Positions 26,216-34,361 of a DNA stretch of 64,000 nucleotides are shown piece by piece. Numbering within the stretch: the stretch's first letter is position 1; the number at the start of each line of letters is the position of its first letter. Below the pieces are notes generated by a model that saw nothing but the letters and a program-made list of their open reading frames with translations, did not search any database and had not been told where the DNA came from. A program made the translations under genes and the position numbers. The stretch comes from Pelomonas saccharophila_A (lineage in GTDB: Bacteria > Pseudomonadota > Gammaproteobacteria > Burkholderiales > Burkholderiaceae_C). The stretch spans positions 2,232,001 through 2,296,000 of the forward strand of contig NZ_JAVDXU010000001.1 in assembly GCF_031458095.1 (NCBI RefSeq), in the 5' to 3' direction.

Positions 26216-27274
26216 TCAGGCCGGCAGGAATCGGTAGACGCCGTCGGCCCCCAACTCGCGCTTGAGCTCACCCTTGAGCCACAGCGCATTCAGATGGGCG
26301 ATGGCCTCGCCCATGGCGAAGGTGGTCTGGTGCAGGTCGAGCTTGCGCTTGAACAGCACCGACAGCAGGCCGGCCGCATGCGTGGGCTCGGCGCGGCAGG
26401 CGGCAATGACCTCGGCCAGGCGCTCGTCATGGTGCTCCTGCAACTGGTCGATGCGCTGGTGCAGGCCCGTGAAGGGCTTGCCGTGGGACGGCAGCACCAG
26501 GGTGTCGGCCGGCAGCTCCAGGTAGCGCTTGAGCGAATCCAGATACAGCGTCAGCGGGTCGGCCTCGGGCTCGACGTCGACGACCGACACATTGGTGGAG
26601 ATGCGCGGCAGCACCATGTCGCCGCTGATCAGCAGCCGGGCTTCCTCGCAGAACAGGCTGATGTGCTCCGGCGCATGACCATAGCCGGCGATGCAGCGCC
26701 ACGGACGCCCGCCGATGTCGATGACGCTGCCATCCATCAGCCGCCGGTAGCTGGCCGGCACAACGGGCACCATCTTGGGGTAGTAGTCGGCGCGGGCGCG
26801 GATCTTGTCGAGCGACTCGAGGTCGGTCAGGCCATGGCTGCCGAAGAAGGCGGCCGCCGACGCACCGCCCATGCCCACCGTCGAGCTGCTGGCCAGGCGG
26901 GCCAGGTTGAAGTCGGTCGCGCTCATCCACAGCCGGCAACTCCACTTCTCGGTCAGCCAGTGGGCCAGGCCGAGGTGGTCGGGGTGGAAGTGCGTGGCGA
27001 TGACGCGCAACACCGGCAAACCGTCCAAATGAGTGGCAAACACCTGCTCCCAGTTGGCACGCGTGTCGTCGCTGGCGATGCCGCAGTCGACGATGGTCCA
27101 GCCCTCGCGGCCGTCGATGCGATCGCGCAGCAGCCACAGATTGATGTGGTCCAGCGCAAAGGGCAGGCCCATGCGCACCCAGCGCACGCCGGGCGCCAGG
27201 TCCAGGGCCTCGCCGGGCTGGGGCAGGGTATCGCCCAGGGGGTAATGCAGTTCGGATTCGCGTGCGTTGGCCAT
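26216..27274 (-). CDS. MBL-fold metallo-hydrolase
   Basis: 352 residues. Metallo-beta-lactamase fold with the di-metal motif T-H-F-H-P-D-H, then G-H-A-P-E-H-I, S-G-D-M-V-L-P and P-S-H-G-K-P. A C-terminal winged-helix-like segment of about 80 residues follows, as in LACTB2-like or thioesterase-like members. It is divergent from the MerR-type regulator at 27326, with a palindromic operator between them, which suggests shared control. The substrate is not evident; a role with acyl-CoA metabolism is possible from the regulator type. Confidence 0.88.
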   Translation of the reverse strand: MANARESELHYPLGDTLPQPGEALDLAPGVRWVRMGLPFALDHINLWLLRDRIDGREGWTIVDCGIASDDTRANWEQVFATHLDGLPVLRVIATHFHPDHLGLAHWLTEKWSCRLWMSATDFNLARLASSSTVGMGGASAAAFFGSHGLTDLESLDKIRARADYYPKMVPVVPASYRRLMDGSVIDIGGRPWRCIAGYGHAPEHISLFCEEARLLISGDMVLPRISTNVSVVDVEPEADPLTLYLDSLKRYLELPADTLVLPSHGKPFTGLHQRIDQLQEHHDERLAEVIAACRAEPTHAAGLLSVLFKRKLDLHQTTFAMGEAIAHLNALWLKGELKRELGADGVYRFLPA

Positions 27275-27298
27275 GATGCTGCTCGGCTGGACTTAGAC

Positions 27299-27312
27299 TG
27301 ACGTTTACGTCA
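27299..27312. promoter_or_regulatory. palindromic operator between MBL and MerR genes
   Basis: TGACGT-TT-ACGTCA, perfect six-base arms, in the 51-base gap between the divergent MBL-fold and MerR-type genes. Its form fits the operators of LiuR-like MerR regulators of branched-chain and fatty acid catabolism. The adjacent regulator is the likely binder. Confidence 0.6.
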
Positions 27313-27325
27313 ATCGAGTGTAGCC

Positions 27326-27739
27326 ATGCCCTCCCGCAAGTCTGTCTCCGCCGCGACCGAAGCCCCACAGCCGACGTTCACGATCACCGAACTCGCTGCC
27401 GAGTTCGACATCACGCCGCGCGCCATCCGCTTCTACGAGGACATGGGCCTGCTCGAGCCCGGCCGCAAGGGGCGCAACCGCGTCTACACGCCGCGCGACC
27501 GCACCCGCCTGAAGCTGACGCTGCGCGGCAAGCGCCTGGGCCTGGCCCTGCAGGAGATCAAGCAGCTGGTCGACATGTACGACAGCCAGGCCAGCGCCGC
27601 GCCCCAGTTGCGTGCCTTCCTCACCATCCTGGCCCAGCACCGCGAGCAGCTCGAGCAGCAGCGCCATGACATCGAGGTCACGTTGGCCGAGATCCAGCAG
27701 CACGAGAAGCGCTGCCGTTCCCTGCTCAGCCAAGCGTGA
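27326..27739 (+). CDS. MerR-family transcriptional regulator, LiuR-like
   Basis: 137 residues. N-terminal winged helix (T-I-T-E-L-A-A-E-F-D-I-T-P-R-A-I-R-F-Y-E-D-M-G-L-L) followed by a coiled-coil dimerisation helix. The metal-binding cysteine patterns of MerR/ZntR/CueR are lacking; the only Cys is near the C-terminus. This matches the LiuR/MerR subgroup that responds to acyl-CoA intermediates. It is divergent from the MBL-fold hydrolase and probably controls it through the TGACGT palindrome at 27299. Confidence 0.88.
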   Translation: MPSRKSVSAATEAPQPTFTITELAAEFDITPRAIRFYEDMGLLEPGRKGRNRVYTPRDRTRLKLTLRGKRLGLALQEIKQLVDMYDSQASAAPQLRAFLTILAQHREQLEQQRHDIEVTLAEIQQHEKRCRSLLSQA

Positions 27740-27860
27740 CGCTTTGCCGGAAAAGCCCCGCGCGTGCGTTGCGTGAGGGGCAAACCCCGCTGACGTCTTT
27801 CTCAAGCCTGTCTAGAGTCCGCCGCTCGGACCCCGTCCGGCATGTCTTTGTGGAGCTGTC

Positions 27861-28616
27861 ATGACACTCGGACCGCGCCCCGCCCTGGCGCTCGCCCTGC
27901 CCGCCATCGCGGGCGCCCTGCTGATGCTGGCCCAGGCGGCCAGTGCCCAACAAGATGCGCCCAAGGCCGAAAGCCTGGAACGTGCGCAGAAGGCCGCCGA
28001 CGCCGTCTTCCACTGGATCAAGCTCAACGCCGACAAGGGTGCAAGTCGCGACAAGCCCGCCGCCGCACCAGCGCCCGCACCCGCCCCCGTCGCACGCAAG
28101 CCGGCGCCGGCCCCGGTGACCGCCGCCGCGCCCAAGCCCGCAGCGGTTGCGAACGCAGCGCCCGCGCCCGTGCCGGCCGCCCCGGCACCGACCGCGGTCG
28201 CCGCCGCACCGCAGGCAGCACCCGAGCCCGAACCCGAACTCGAGCGCGCTCCCGTGGTGCTCGCCTCCGCGGCCCCCACGCCCGCCCCGGCTGCCCCCAT
28301 GGCCGCCGCGGCCCGCGCAGCCGAGCCCCCGCCCAAGCCGGCCGAGGAGGAGGTGGAGGAGCCGCTGCGGCTGCTGGCCAAGGTCGAGCCGACCATCCCG
28401 CGCCAGTTGCAGCAGGGCAGCTTCCGCACCGGCTTCGCCCAGGTTCAGTTCACGGTGGGGCCTGACGGCTCCGTCCAGCAGGCCTCGGTCATCAAGGCCA
28501 GCCACAGCCGCCTCGGCACCGCCGCCGTGGATGCCGTCAAGCAATGGCGCTTCGCGCCCATCCGCAAAGCACGGGAAGCGGCCGTCGAAGTCGCCTTCAA
28601 GGGCGACACCGACTGA
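27861..28616 (+). CDS. TonB C-terminal domain protein (energy transducer-like)
   Basis: 251 residues. A Sec signal-like N-terminus (about 1-30, ending A-Q-A-A-S-A) precedes a long Ala/Pro-rich spacer (about 65-155) and a TonB C-terminal domain (about 170-250, including F-T-V-G-P-D-G-S-V and V-D-A-V-K-Q-W-R-F-A-P). The spacer is suited to spanning the periplasm. The A-S-A motif would allow cleavage, which is unlike classical anchored TonB; the helix may still stay as an anchor. GGAG lies before the ATG. No exbB/exbD is adjacent. Confidence 0.82.
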   Translation: MTLGPRPALALALPAIAGALLMLAQAASAQQDAPKAESLERAQKAADAVFHWIKLNADKGASRDKPAAAPAPAPAPVARKPAPAPVTAAAPKPAAVANAAPAPVPAAPAPTAVAAAPQAAPEPEPELERAPVVLASAAPTPAPAAPMAAAARAAEPPPKPAEEEVEEPLRLLAKVEPTIPRQLQQGSFRTGFAQVQFTVGPDGSVQQASVIKASHSRLGTAAVDAVKQWRFAPIRKAREAAVEVAFKGDTD

Positions 28617-28714
28617 TATCAGGTTCGGATGTCTCCGGCTTGACGCTGAGCCGGGACGCAGGGATGCTGTGGATGAGCCGTTAGAAGTCCTGCGGCCACC
28701 ATAAGGGAGTCCCC

Positions 28715-29731
28715 ATGTCCATCCGTCTGCTCGCCCGCGCCGTCGCGGGCATTGGTCTTTGTGCGTCCGCCCTCGTGGCATCCGCCGCCGGGCCCTACTC
28801 CAGTCTTGTCGTCTTTGGCGACAGCCTCTCCGACAGTGGCAACAACGCCTTCCTGCTGACGCAGGCCTATGGCGGCCTGCCGCCGGTGGACATCACGGGT
28901 GACGGCTACTACAGCAAGATCCCGTCGACGGCAGGCACCTATACCAACGGTGCGGTCTGGACGCAGTACTTCGCCCAGTCGCTGGGCCTGCCCCTGGCGC
29001 CTTCGCTGACCGGCGGCACCAACTTCGCCTTCGGCGGTGCGCAGACCGGTGTCGACGGCCACGAGACGCCTCAGCTGCCGGGCTTCCCGTACAGCATGAA
29101 CACCCAGCTAGGCATGTATCTGGGCGCCACCGGCAACCACGCCGATCCGAACGCCCTCTACGTCGTGGCGGGCGGCGGCAACAACATCCGTGAAGCGCTT
29201 GAGGCGATCCAGCAGGGCGCCGATCCGGCCACGACGGTGCAGGCCACCGTGGCCGGCTATGCCGCCGACATGGCCGGCATCGTGGGCAGCCTCAAGCTGG
29301 CGGGTGCCCAGCACGTGCTGGTGATGAACACGCCCAACTTCGGCCTCACGCCGCTGGCCAATGCCATGGGCGTCAGCGCCGATGCCTCGGCCCTCAGCTT
29401 CGCGATGGACTCCGCCCTCGCCAGCGCGCTGTCGGGCAGCGGCGCCCTGGTCTTCGACATGTATGGCTTCATGACAAATGCCGTCGACAACGCCCCTCAG
29501 CTGGGCTTCAGCAACTGGACCAACGCCTGCGGCGCGACCGGCAGCAGCTGCGACCTCAGCACCGCCCTGTTCTGGGACGGCATCCACCCGACGACGCTGG
29601 CCCACCAGCAGCTCGCCGCCGCCGTGTTCGCGGTGGCCGTGCCCGAGCCCGACATCGCGGCGCTGTTCGCCGTCGGCCTCGTCGTCGTCGCGCTAGGGCG
29701 CCGGCGTCGGGCAGGTCTCCAGCAAGGCTGA
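28715..29731 (+). CDS. GDSL-family esterase/lipase with PEP-CTERM sorting signal
   Basis: 338 residues. A signal peptide (1-24) is followed by the F-G-D-S-L-S-D-S-G-N-N catalytic serine block and a G-G-N-N oxyanion motif. The C-terminal D-x-x-H is present as D-G-I-H-P-T. The tail is V-P-E-P-D, a short hydrophobic helix and a final R-R-R-R cluster: a PEP-CTERM signal processed by an exosortase (not in the window). It is probably surface-associated or released. AAGGGAG precedes the ATG. Its 3' end overlaps the convergent LysR gene by 39 bases, covering the sorting tail. Confidence 0.9.
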   Translation: MSIRLLARAVAGIGLCASALVASAAGPYSSLVVFGDSLSDSGNNAFLLTQAYGGLPPVDITGDGYYSKIPSTAGTYTNGAVWTQYFAQSLGLPLAPSLTGGTNFAFGGAQTGVDGHETPQLPGFPYSMNTQLGMYLGATGNHADPNALYVVAGGGNNIREALEAIQQGADPATTVQATVAGYAADMAGIVGSLKLAGAQHVLVMNTPNFGLTPLANAMGVSADASALSFAMDSALASALSGSGALVFDMYGFMTNAVDNAPQLGFSNWTNACGATGSSCDLSTALFWDGIHPTTLAHQQLAAAVFAVAVPEPDIAALFAVGLVVVALGRRRRAGLQQG

Positions 29732-30607
29732 CATCGCCTCCAGAAACACCCGGGTGCGCAGCGGCATCAGCCGCCGCTCCGGGAAGACGGCCCAGCAACT
29801 CGAGCCGGGCAGGCTCCAGTCCGGCAGCAGGCGCTGCAGCCGGCCCAACTCGACCGCATCTCTGACGATGAGGCGGTCGATGCCGGCGATGCCGACGCCG
29901 CTTTGTGCCAGCTGGGCCAGCAGGCTGGGTGCGTTGGCCAGCGTGCGCTGGGCCGGCCGGGCCAGATAGGGCTCGGCCCCTTCGCGCTGCAGCCGCCAGG
30001 GCACGGGCTCGCCGGTGCGGCTGAGCAGCATCAGCCCGTGCATCTGGTCCAGGGCCTGGGGCAGCAGGGGCTCGCCGACGCGGGCCAGATAGCCCGGCGA
30101 GGCATACAGGCCCCAGTGCGTCGTCGCCAGCCTGCGCGCCGTGAGCTGGCTTTCCTCGTCCAGCATGCCCATGCGGATGGCGAGGTCGAAACCCTCGCCG
30201 ATGATGTCCACGCGACGCGGCGTCAGGTCCAGCTCCAAAGACACCTCGGGGTACTGGATCGCGAACTCGGCCAGCATGCCCGCCGCGACGGTCTGGGCGA
30301 AATCCGCCGGCATGCTGACCCGCAGCCGGCCGCTGGGCTTGCGCTGGCGATGCAGGGCCAGGGCCAGGGCGCCATCCACCTCGGCCGCGACGACGCGTGC
30401 ATGCTCCAACACGCCGGCGCCAAAGTCCGTCAGCGCCAGCTTGCGCGTCGTGCGCTGCAACAGCTTCTCGCCCAGCCGCGCCTCCAGCGCCGCGATGCGC
30501 CGCGACACCGTGCTCTTGGGCCAGTGCACCCGCTCTGCGGCGCGGCTGAAGCTGCCGGCGTCCATGACACGGGCAAACAGCAGCAGGTCATCGGCATCGG
30601 ATTCCAT
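29693..30607 (-). CDS. LysR-family transcriptional regulator
   Basis: 304 residues. N-terminal LysR helix-turn-helix (S-F-S-R-A-A-E-R-V-H-W-P-K-S-T-V-S-R-R-I) and a type 2 periplasmic-binding-fold effector domain. It is divergent from the azoreductase gene at 30879, with repeat copy B in the gap. By the usual LysR pattern it may regulate azoR. It overlaps the GDSL esterase gene at its 3' end. Confidence 0.9.
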   Translation of the reverse strand: MESDADDLLLFARVMDAGSFSRAAERVHWPKSTVSRRIAALEARLGEKLLQRTTRKLALTDFGAGVLEHARVVAAEVDGALALALHRQRKPSGRLRVSMPADFAQTVAAGMLAEFAIQYPEVSLELDLTPRRVDIIGEGFDLAIRMGMLDEESQLTARRLATTHWGLYASPGYLARVGEPLLPQALDQMHGLMLLSRTGEPVPWRLQREGAEPYLARPAQRTLANAPSLLAQLAQSGVGIAGIDRLIVRDAVELGRLQRLLPDWSLPGSSCWAVFPERRLMPLRTRVFLEAMSALLETCPTPAP

Positions 30608-30650
30608 CTGTATTGCTCCACCATTCGTCGCGGCCGTGACGCGTGAAATT

Positions 30651-30772
30651 TGCGGGCCGAGCGCCGGGCCGCTCCCCAGCCGGCCCGCCTTGGGCGATGT
30701 GCTTGCCGGTCAATCCGGCAAGCATCGCCATCCCCTCGGGGGATCGGCCAAGGTAACCCTTGGACGAGGGGC
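30651..30772 (-). repeat. structured intergenic repeat, copy B (inverted)
   Basis: Reads on the minus strand. Arms on the plus strand: CGGGCCG 30653-30659 with CGGCCCG 30681-30687; GGCGATG 30693-30699 and CTTGCCGG 30702-30709 with CCGGCAAG-CATCGCC 30715-30729; CCCCTCG 30732-30738 with CGAGGGG 30765-30771. The first hairpin has a shorter interior (CCAAGG-gtta-CCTTGG on the minus strand) than copies A and C. It lies between divergent LysR and azoR genes. Confidence 0.85.
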
Positions 30773-30878
30773 GACGTTCCATCAACGGAACAATCTTATG
30801 CAAATTGGCGACTTCCGGTGCTCGGACAGCAATCCTAGAGTTCATCCCATCGCAACCGACCCCGTACCGGAGCCCCAG

Positions 30879-31484
30879 ATGAACATCCTGCAAATCAATG
30901 CCAGCGCCCGCCGTGCCACCGATGACCAAGGTTCGGTCTCCACCCGCCTGGCCAATGAGCTGACCGCCGGCCTGCGCGCCACCAACCCCGTCGCCACCCT
31001 GACCGTGCGCGATCTGACGCTGACGCCCCAACCCGTGCTCGACGAGATCGCCCTGGGCGCCCTGTTCACGCCGGCCGACCAGCGCACGCCCGAGCAGGCT
31101 GCCCGCGTCGCCCTGGACGATGCGCTGATCGCCGAACTGCAGGCCGCCGACACCGTCGTCATCGGCGTGCCCATGTACAACTTCAACGTCACCGCCCAGT
31201 TCAAGAACTGGATCGACGCCGTGGCCCGCGCCGGCGTCACCTTCAAGTACACCGAGAAGGGCCCCGTCGGCCTGCTGACCGGCAAGAAGGTCTTCATCGT
31301 CACCAGCCGCGGCGGCATCCACCGCGACCAGCCCAGCGACCAGATGACGCCCTATCTGCGCACCGTGCTGGCCTTCCTGGGCATGACCGACGTCGAGTTC
31401 GTCTACGCGGAAGGCATGGCCTTCGCGGCCGAACAAGGCCTGGCCAACGCCCGCGCACAAATCTCTGAACTTCTGACCGCCTGA
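30879..31484 (+). CDS. azoR: FMN-dependent NADH-azoreductase
   Basis: 201 residues, family length. Flavodoxin-like fold: N-terminal I-N-A-S-A-R with the phosphate-binding loop, V-P-M-Y-N-F-N-V-T-A-Q-F-K-N-W-I-D and a T-S-R-G-G flavin-contact loop. Reduces quinones and azo compounds with NADH. Start at the ATG at 30879. A LysR regulator is divergent and pirin follows 20 bases downstream, so azoR-pirin may form an operon for quinone or electrophile stress. Confidence 0.92.
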   Translation: MNILQINASARRATDDQGSVSTRLANELTAGLRATNPVATLTVRDLTLTPQPVLDEIALGALFTPADQRTPEQAARVALDDALIAELQAADTVVIGVPMYNFNVTAQFKNWIDAVARAGVTFKYTEKGPVGLLTGKKVFIVTSRGGIHRDQPSDQMTPYLRTVLAFLGMTDVEFVYAEGMAFAAEQGLANARAQISELLTA

Positions 31485-31504
31485 TTGAAGAACTAGGAAC
31501 CGCC

Positions 31505-32374
31505 ATGAGCACCGTCGCTACTTCCCTTGTTACCCAACCGCGCGAGGTCGAACGCCTTGTCGCCGGTCAGCCGACCAGCGACGGTGCCGGCGTCAAGCTC
31601 AACCGTGTGCTGACGCAGAACCTGCAGAAGCGCCTGGACCCCTTCCTGATGCTGGACGCCTTCGGCACGGACAACCCCGACGACTACCTCGCCGGTTTCC
31701 CCGATCACCCGCACCGCGGCTTCGAGACCATCACCTACATGCTCAACGGCCGCATGCGCCACCGCGACTCGGCCGGACATGAAGGCCTGATCAGCGATGG
31801 CGGCGTGCAATGGATGACGGCCGGCCGCGGCGTCATCCACAGCGAAACGCCCGAGCAGAACGCGGGCCGCATGGCCGGCTTCCAGCTCTGGCTCAACCTC
31901 GCTGCCAAGGACAAGATGCGCGAGCCCTGGTATCGCGATGTCGCCAGCCACGAGGTGCCCGAGTTCGAGCGCGACTGCGTGAAGGCCCGTGTCATCGCCG
32001 GCGCCAGCCACGGTGTCGAGGGCGCCGTGCAGCGCGACAACACCGAGCCGTTGTACCTGGACCTGCATTTCGCGCCGGGCGCCCGCTTCGAGCAGGCCCT
32101 GCCGCCGGAGTTCAACGCCTTCGTCTACGTCTACGAGGGCGGGCTGAAGTTCCAGACCGGCTGCCAGGTGCTGTCGGGTCGCATGGCCATACTCGCCAAC
32201 ACGCCGGGCAGCGACGGCGTGCGCCTGCAGGCCGGCGAGGCGCCGACCCGTGCTCTGCTGATTGCCGGCAAGCCGCTGGGCGAGCCCATCGCGCAGTACG
32301 GCCCCTTCGTCATGAACACCGAGGCCGAGCTGGTGCAGGCGGTGCGCGACTTCCAGGCCGGCAGACTGGCATAG
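31505..32374 (+). CDS. pirin family protein
   Basis: 289 residues. Bicupin with the pirin metal site H-P-H-R-G-F-E-T, the downstream H-S-E, and a C-terminal pirin_C domain. Members such as YhhW have quercetin dioxygenase activity or act as redox-sensing iron proteins. AGGA lies before the ATG. It is in tandem with azoR. Confidence 0.92.
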   Translation: MSTVATSLVTQPREVERLVAGQPTSDGAGVKLNRVLTQNLQKRLDPFLMLDAFGTDNPDDYLAGFPDHPHRGFETITYMLNGRMRHRDSAGHEGLISDGGVQWMTAGRGVIHSETPEQNAGRMAGFQLWLNLAAKDKMREPWYRDVASHEVPEFERDCVKARVIAGASHGVEGAVQRDNTEPLYLDLHFAPGARFEQALPPEFNAFVYVYEGGLKFQTGCQVLSGRMAILANTPGSDGVRLQAGEAPTRALLIAGKPLGEPIAQYGPFVMNTEAELVQAVRDFQAGRLA

Positions 32375-32380
32375 CCGAAA

Positions 32381-32525
32381 CCCCTCGCCCACCCTCGCTT
32401 CGCTGAACGCGAGCGAGTCCGGTCGGTCCCTCGAGGGGACGGCGATGCTTGCGGCGTCGAGCCGCAAGCACATCGCCAACCGGGCCGGCTAGGGAGCGGC
32501 CCGTCGCTCGGCCCGAATACTCGAA
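32381..32525 (+). repeat. structured intergenic repeat, copy C with compensatory changes
   Basis: Starts six bases after the pirin stop. Arms: CCCCTCG 32381-32387 with CGAGGGG 32432-32438; GGCGATG-CTTGCGGC 32441-32455 with GCCGCAAG-ca-CATCGCC 32461-32477; CGGGCCG 32481-32487 with CGGCCCG 32519-32525. Compared with copies A and B, both sides of the middle stem changed together (CCGG/CCGG to CGGC/GCCG), preserving pairing. Confidence 0.88.
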
Positions 32526-32548
32526 TTCGTGCGGCATAGTCCGCTGGC

Positions 32549-33448
32549 ATGGATCGTCTGCAAGCCATGGAAGTCTTTGTCGCCGTCGTTGACAGCGGCG
32601 GCTTCGCCAGCGCAGCGCGCAAGCTGGACCTCTCCGCCCCGGTCGTCACACGCGCCGTGGCCGAGCTGGAAGAGCGCCTCGGCCTGCGCCTGCTGACGCG
32701 CACCACCCGTGCCGTGCGCGTGACCGAGGCCGGCGCCCGCTACGCCGAGGATTGCCGGCGCATCCTTGCCGACATCAGCGACTCCGAGGCCGCCACCAGC
32801 GGCAGCCGCAGCCAGCTCAAGGGCCTGCTCAGCGTCACGGCGCCGGTGCTGTTCGGCAATCTGCACGTGACGCCCATCGTCACCGACTATCTGCGCCGCT
32901 ACCCCGACGTCGACGCGCAATGCGTCTTCGTCGACCGCGTCGTCAACCTCGTCGACGAAGGCCTGGACGTGGCCGTGCGCATCGGCGAGCTGCCGGACTC
33001 CTCGCTGCGCGCTGCGCGTGTCGGCCAGGTGCGGCGGATGCTGGTAGCCTCGCCCGACTATCTCGCCGCACATGGCTGCCCGCAGCGTCCGGACGACCTG
33101 GGAGGGCATCTGCTCATCCAGCCCACCCAGGTCGCGCCCTACCCCGAGTGGCGCTTTTCCGAGGGCGACAAGCCGCTGGTGCAGCGCATCCGCCCACGGC
33201 TGCGCACGACGACCAACGACGCGACCCGCTCCTTTGCATTGGCGGGCCTGGGCATTGCACGCCTCATCAGCTACCAGGTGGCGGATGCCCTGAGGAGTGG
33301 CGCCTTGCTGCCGCTGCTGGAAGAGTTCGAGCTGCCGCCGGTGCCCGTGCACGTCGTGCATCACGAGGGCCGGCATGCGACGCAGAAGGTGCGCGCCTTC
33401 GTCGACCTCGCGGTGGACACCCTGCGCGCCAACCCCGCCCTGCGTTAG
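32549..33448 (+). CDS. LysR-family transcriptional regulator
   Basis: 299 residues. LysR helix-turn-helix (G-F-A-S-A-A-R-K-L-D-L-S-A-P-V-V-T-R-A-V) and an effector-binding domain of the CrgA/DmlR-like subgroup. It overlaps the convergent PNPOx-like gene by four bases. The target is not evident; pirin/azoR upstream or the GST pair downstream are candidates. Confidence 0.9.
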   Translation: MDRLQAMEVFVAVVDSGGFASAARKLDLSAPVVTRAVAELEERLGLRLLTRTTRAVRVTEAGARYAEDCRRILADISDSEAATSGSRSQLKGLLSVTAPVLFGNLHVTPIVTDYLRRYPDVDAQCVFVDRVVNLVDEGLDVAVRIGELPDSSLRAARVGQVRRMLVASPDYLAAHGCPQRPDDLGGHLLIQPTQVAPYPEWRFSEGDKPLVQRIRPRLRTTTNDATRSFALAGLGIARLISYQVADALRSGALLPLLEEFELPPVPVHVVHHEGRHATQKVRAFVDLAVDTLRANPALR

Positions 33449-34356
33449 AGGTTCTGCGGCGCCCAGTCGCGAAAACGCCAGCGCAGCGGCAGCGCATCGC
33501 GCAACCACCAGCCCTCGTCGAGATGGAAGCGCCAGGCGCGTTCGGCATTCGCGAGCCCGGCCAGCTCGGGGCCATCCCAGACGATCTCCGCGCGCCCCGT
33601 CAGCGTCAGCAGGTCGCCACTCTCGAAGTCGATGAAGAGCAGGCCGGCGCGGCCGTGGAGCTGCAGATTGCCCAGGGTCATGAACATGCGGTTGCCGGAG
33701 TAGTCCGGCACCAGCAGCGTGCGGGCGTCCTCCTGCACGACGAAGCCCGCCGGACCGCCGCGATGCGACACGTCCGCGCCTGCCTTGCCCGCATGCGTGG
33801 CGACGAACAAGGTGTCGGCGGCGGCGATGAACCAGGCCGTGTCGCCATCCAGGCTGTCCACGCGCTCGATGGCACGCGGCCGCGTGTCCGCCGCGTCGCG
33901 AACCCATTCATATTCGCGACCCTGGATGTATTGCGGGCAGTTGCCGACGGTCTGCTTCACGCGCAGGCGCAGCCCCTCATCGCCGACCTCCTGCAGTTCA
34001 CCGTTGACGCGATTGCGCCGCCGCGTGTGCAACTCGATCCCCAGCAGGCCCAGCGGCGCGCCCGCCGTCATGCCGGCCGCGGCCGGGTCGCCCGGGATGG
34101 GCTTGGCATCGAAAATGAGGTGCCAGGCATCCGGCGCCTGCACAAAGCCCGGCCGCCCCACCAGCACGGTGGCCCACGGTCGGCCCGCCTCGTCCACGCT
34201 GCCGGCCAGCATCAGCGGCAGTTGCTCGTAGAAGCGCTGGTGCTGCTCGGGCATGTGGTCGCGCACGACCTTGCGGCCGATCTCGTCCATGCGCTCAGCC
34301 ACGCCGAGGCGGGCTTGCACGGCGACTTCGCCGGCGTGGAAGGGGGCGGCGTCCAT
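33445..34356 (-). CDS. pyridoxamine 5'-phosphate oxidase-family flavoprotein
   Basis: 303 residues. Contains split-barrel PNPOx-like segments: Q-R-F-Y-E-Q-L-P-L-M-L-A-G-S-V-D-E-A-G-R-P-W, then a second half with G-N-R-M-F-M-T-L-G-N-L. It resembles the larger FMN-binding proteins often found beside GST or ferredoxin modules, but no iron-sulfur cysteines are seen. The start lies five bases after the GST stop, so the two are an operon. Confidence 0.82.
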   Translation of the reverse strand: MDAAPFHAGEVAVQARLGVAERMDEIGRKVVRDHMPEQHQRFYEQLPLMLAGSVDEAGRPWATVLVGRPGFVQAPDAWHLIFDAKPIPGDPAAAGMTAGAPLGLLGIELHTRRRNRVNGELQEVGDEGLRLRVKQTVGNCPQYIQGREYEWVRDAADTRPRAIERVDSLDGDTAWFIAAADTLFVATHAGKAGADVSHRGGPAGFVVQEDARTLLVPDYSGNRMFMTLGNLQLHGRAGLLFIDFESGDLLTLTGRAEIVWDGPELAGLANAERAWRFHLDEGWWLRDALPLRWRFRDWAPQNL

Positions 34357-34361
34357 GGTGG

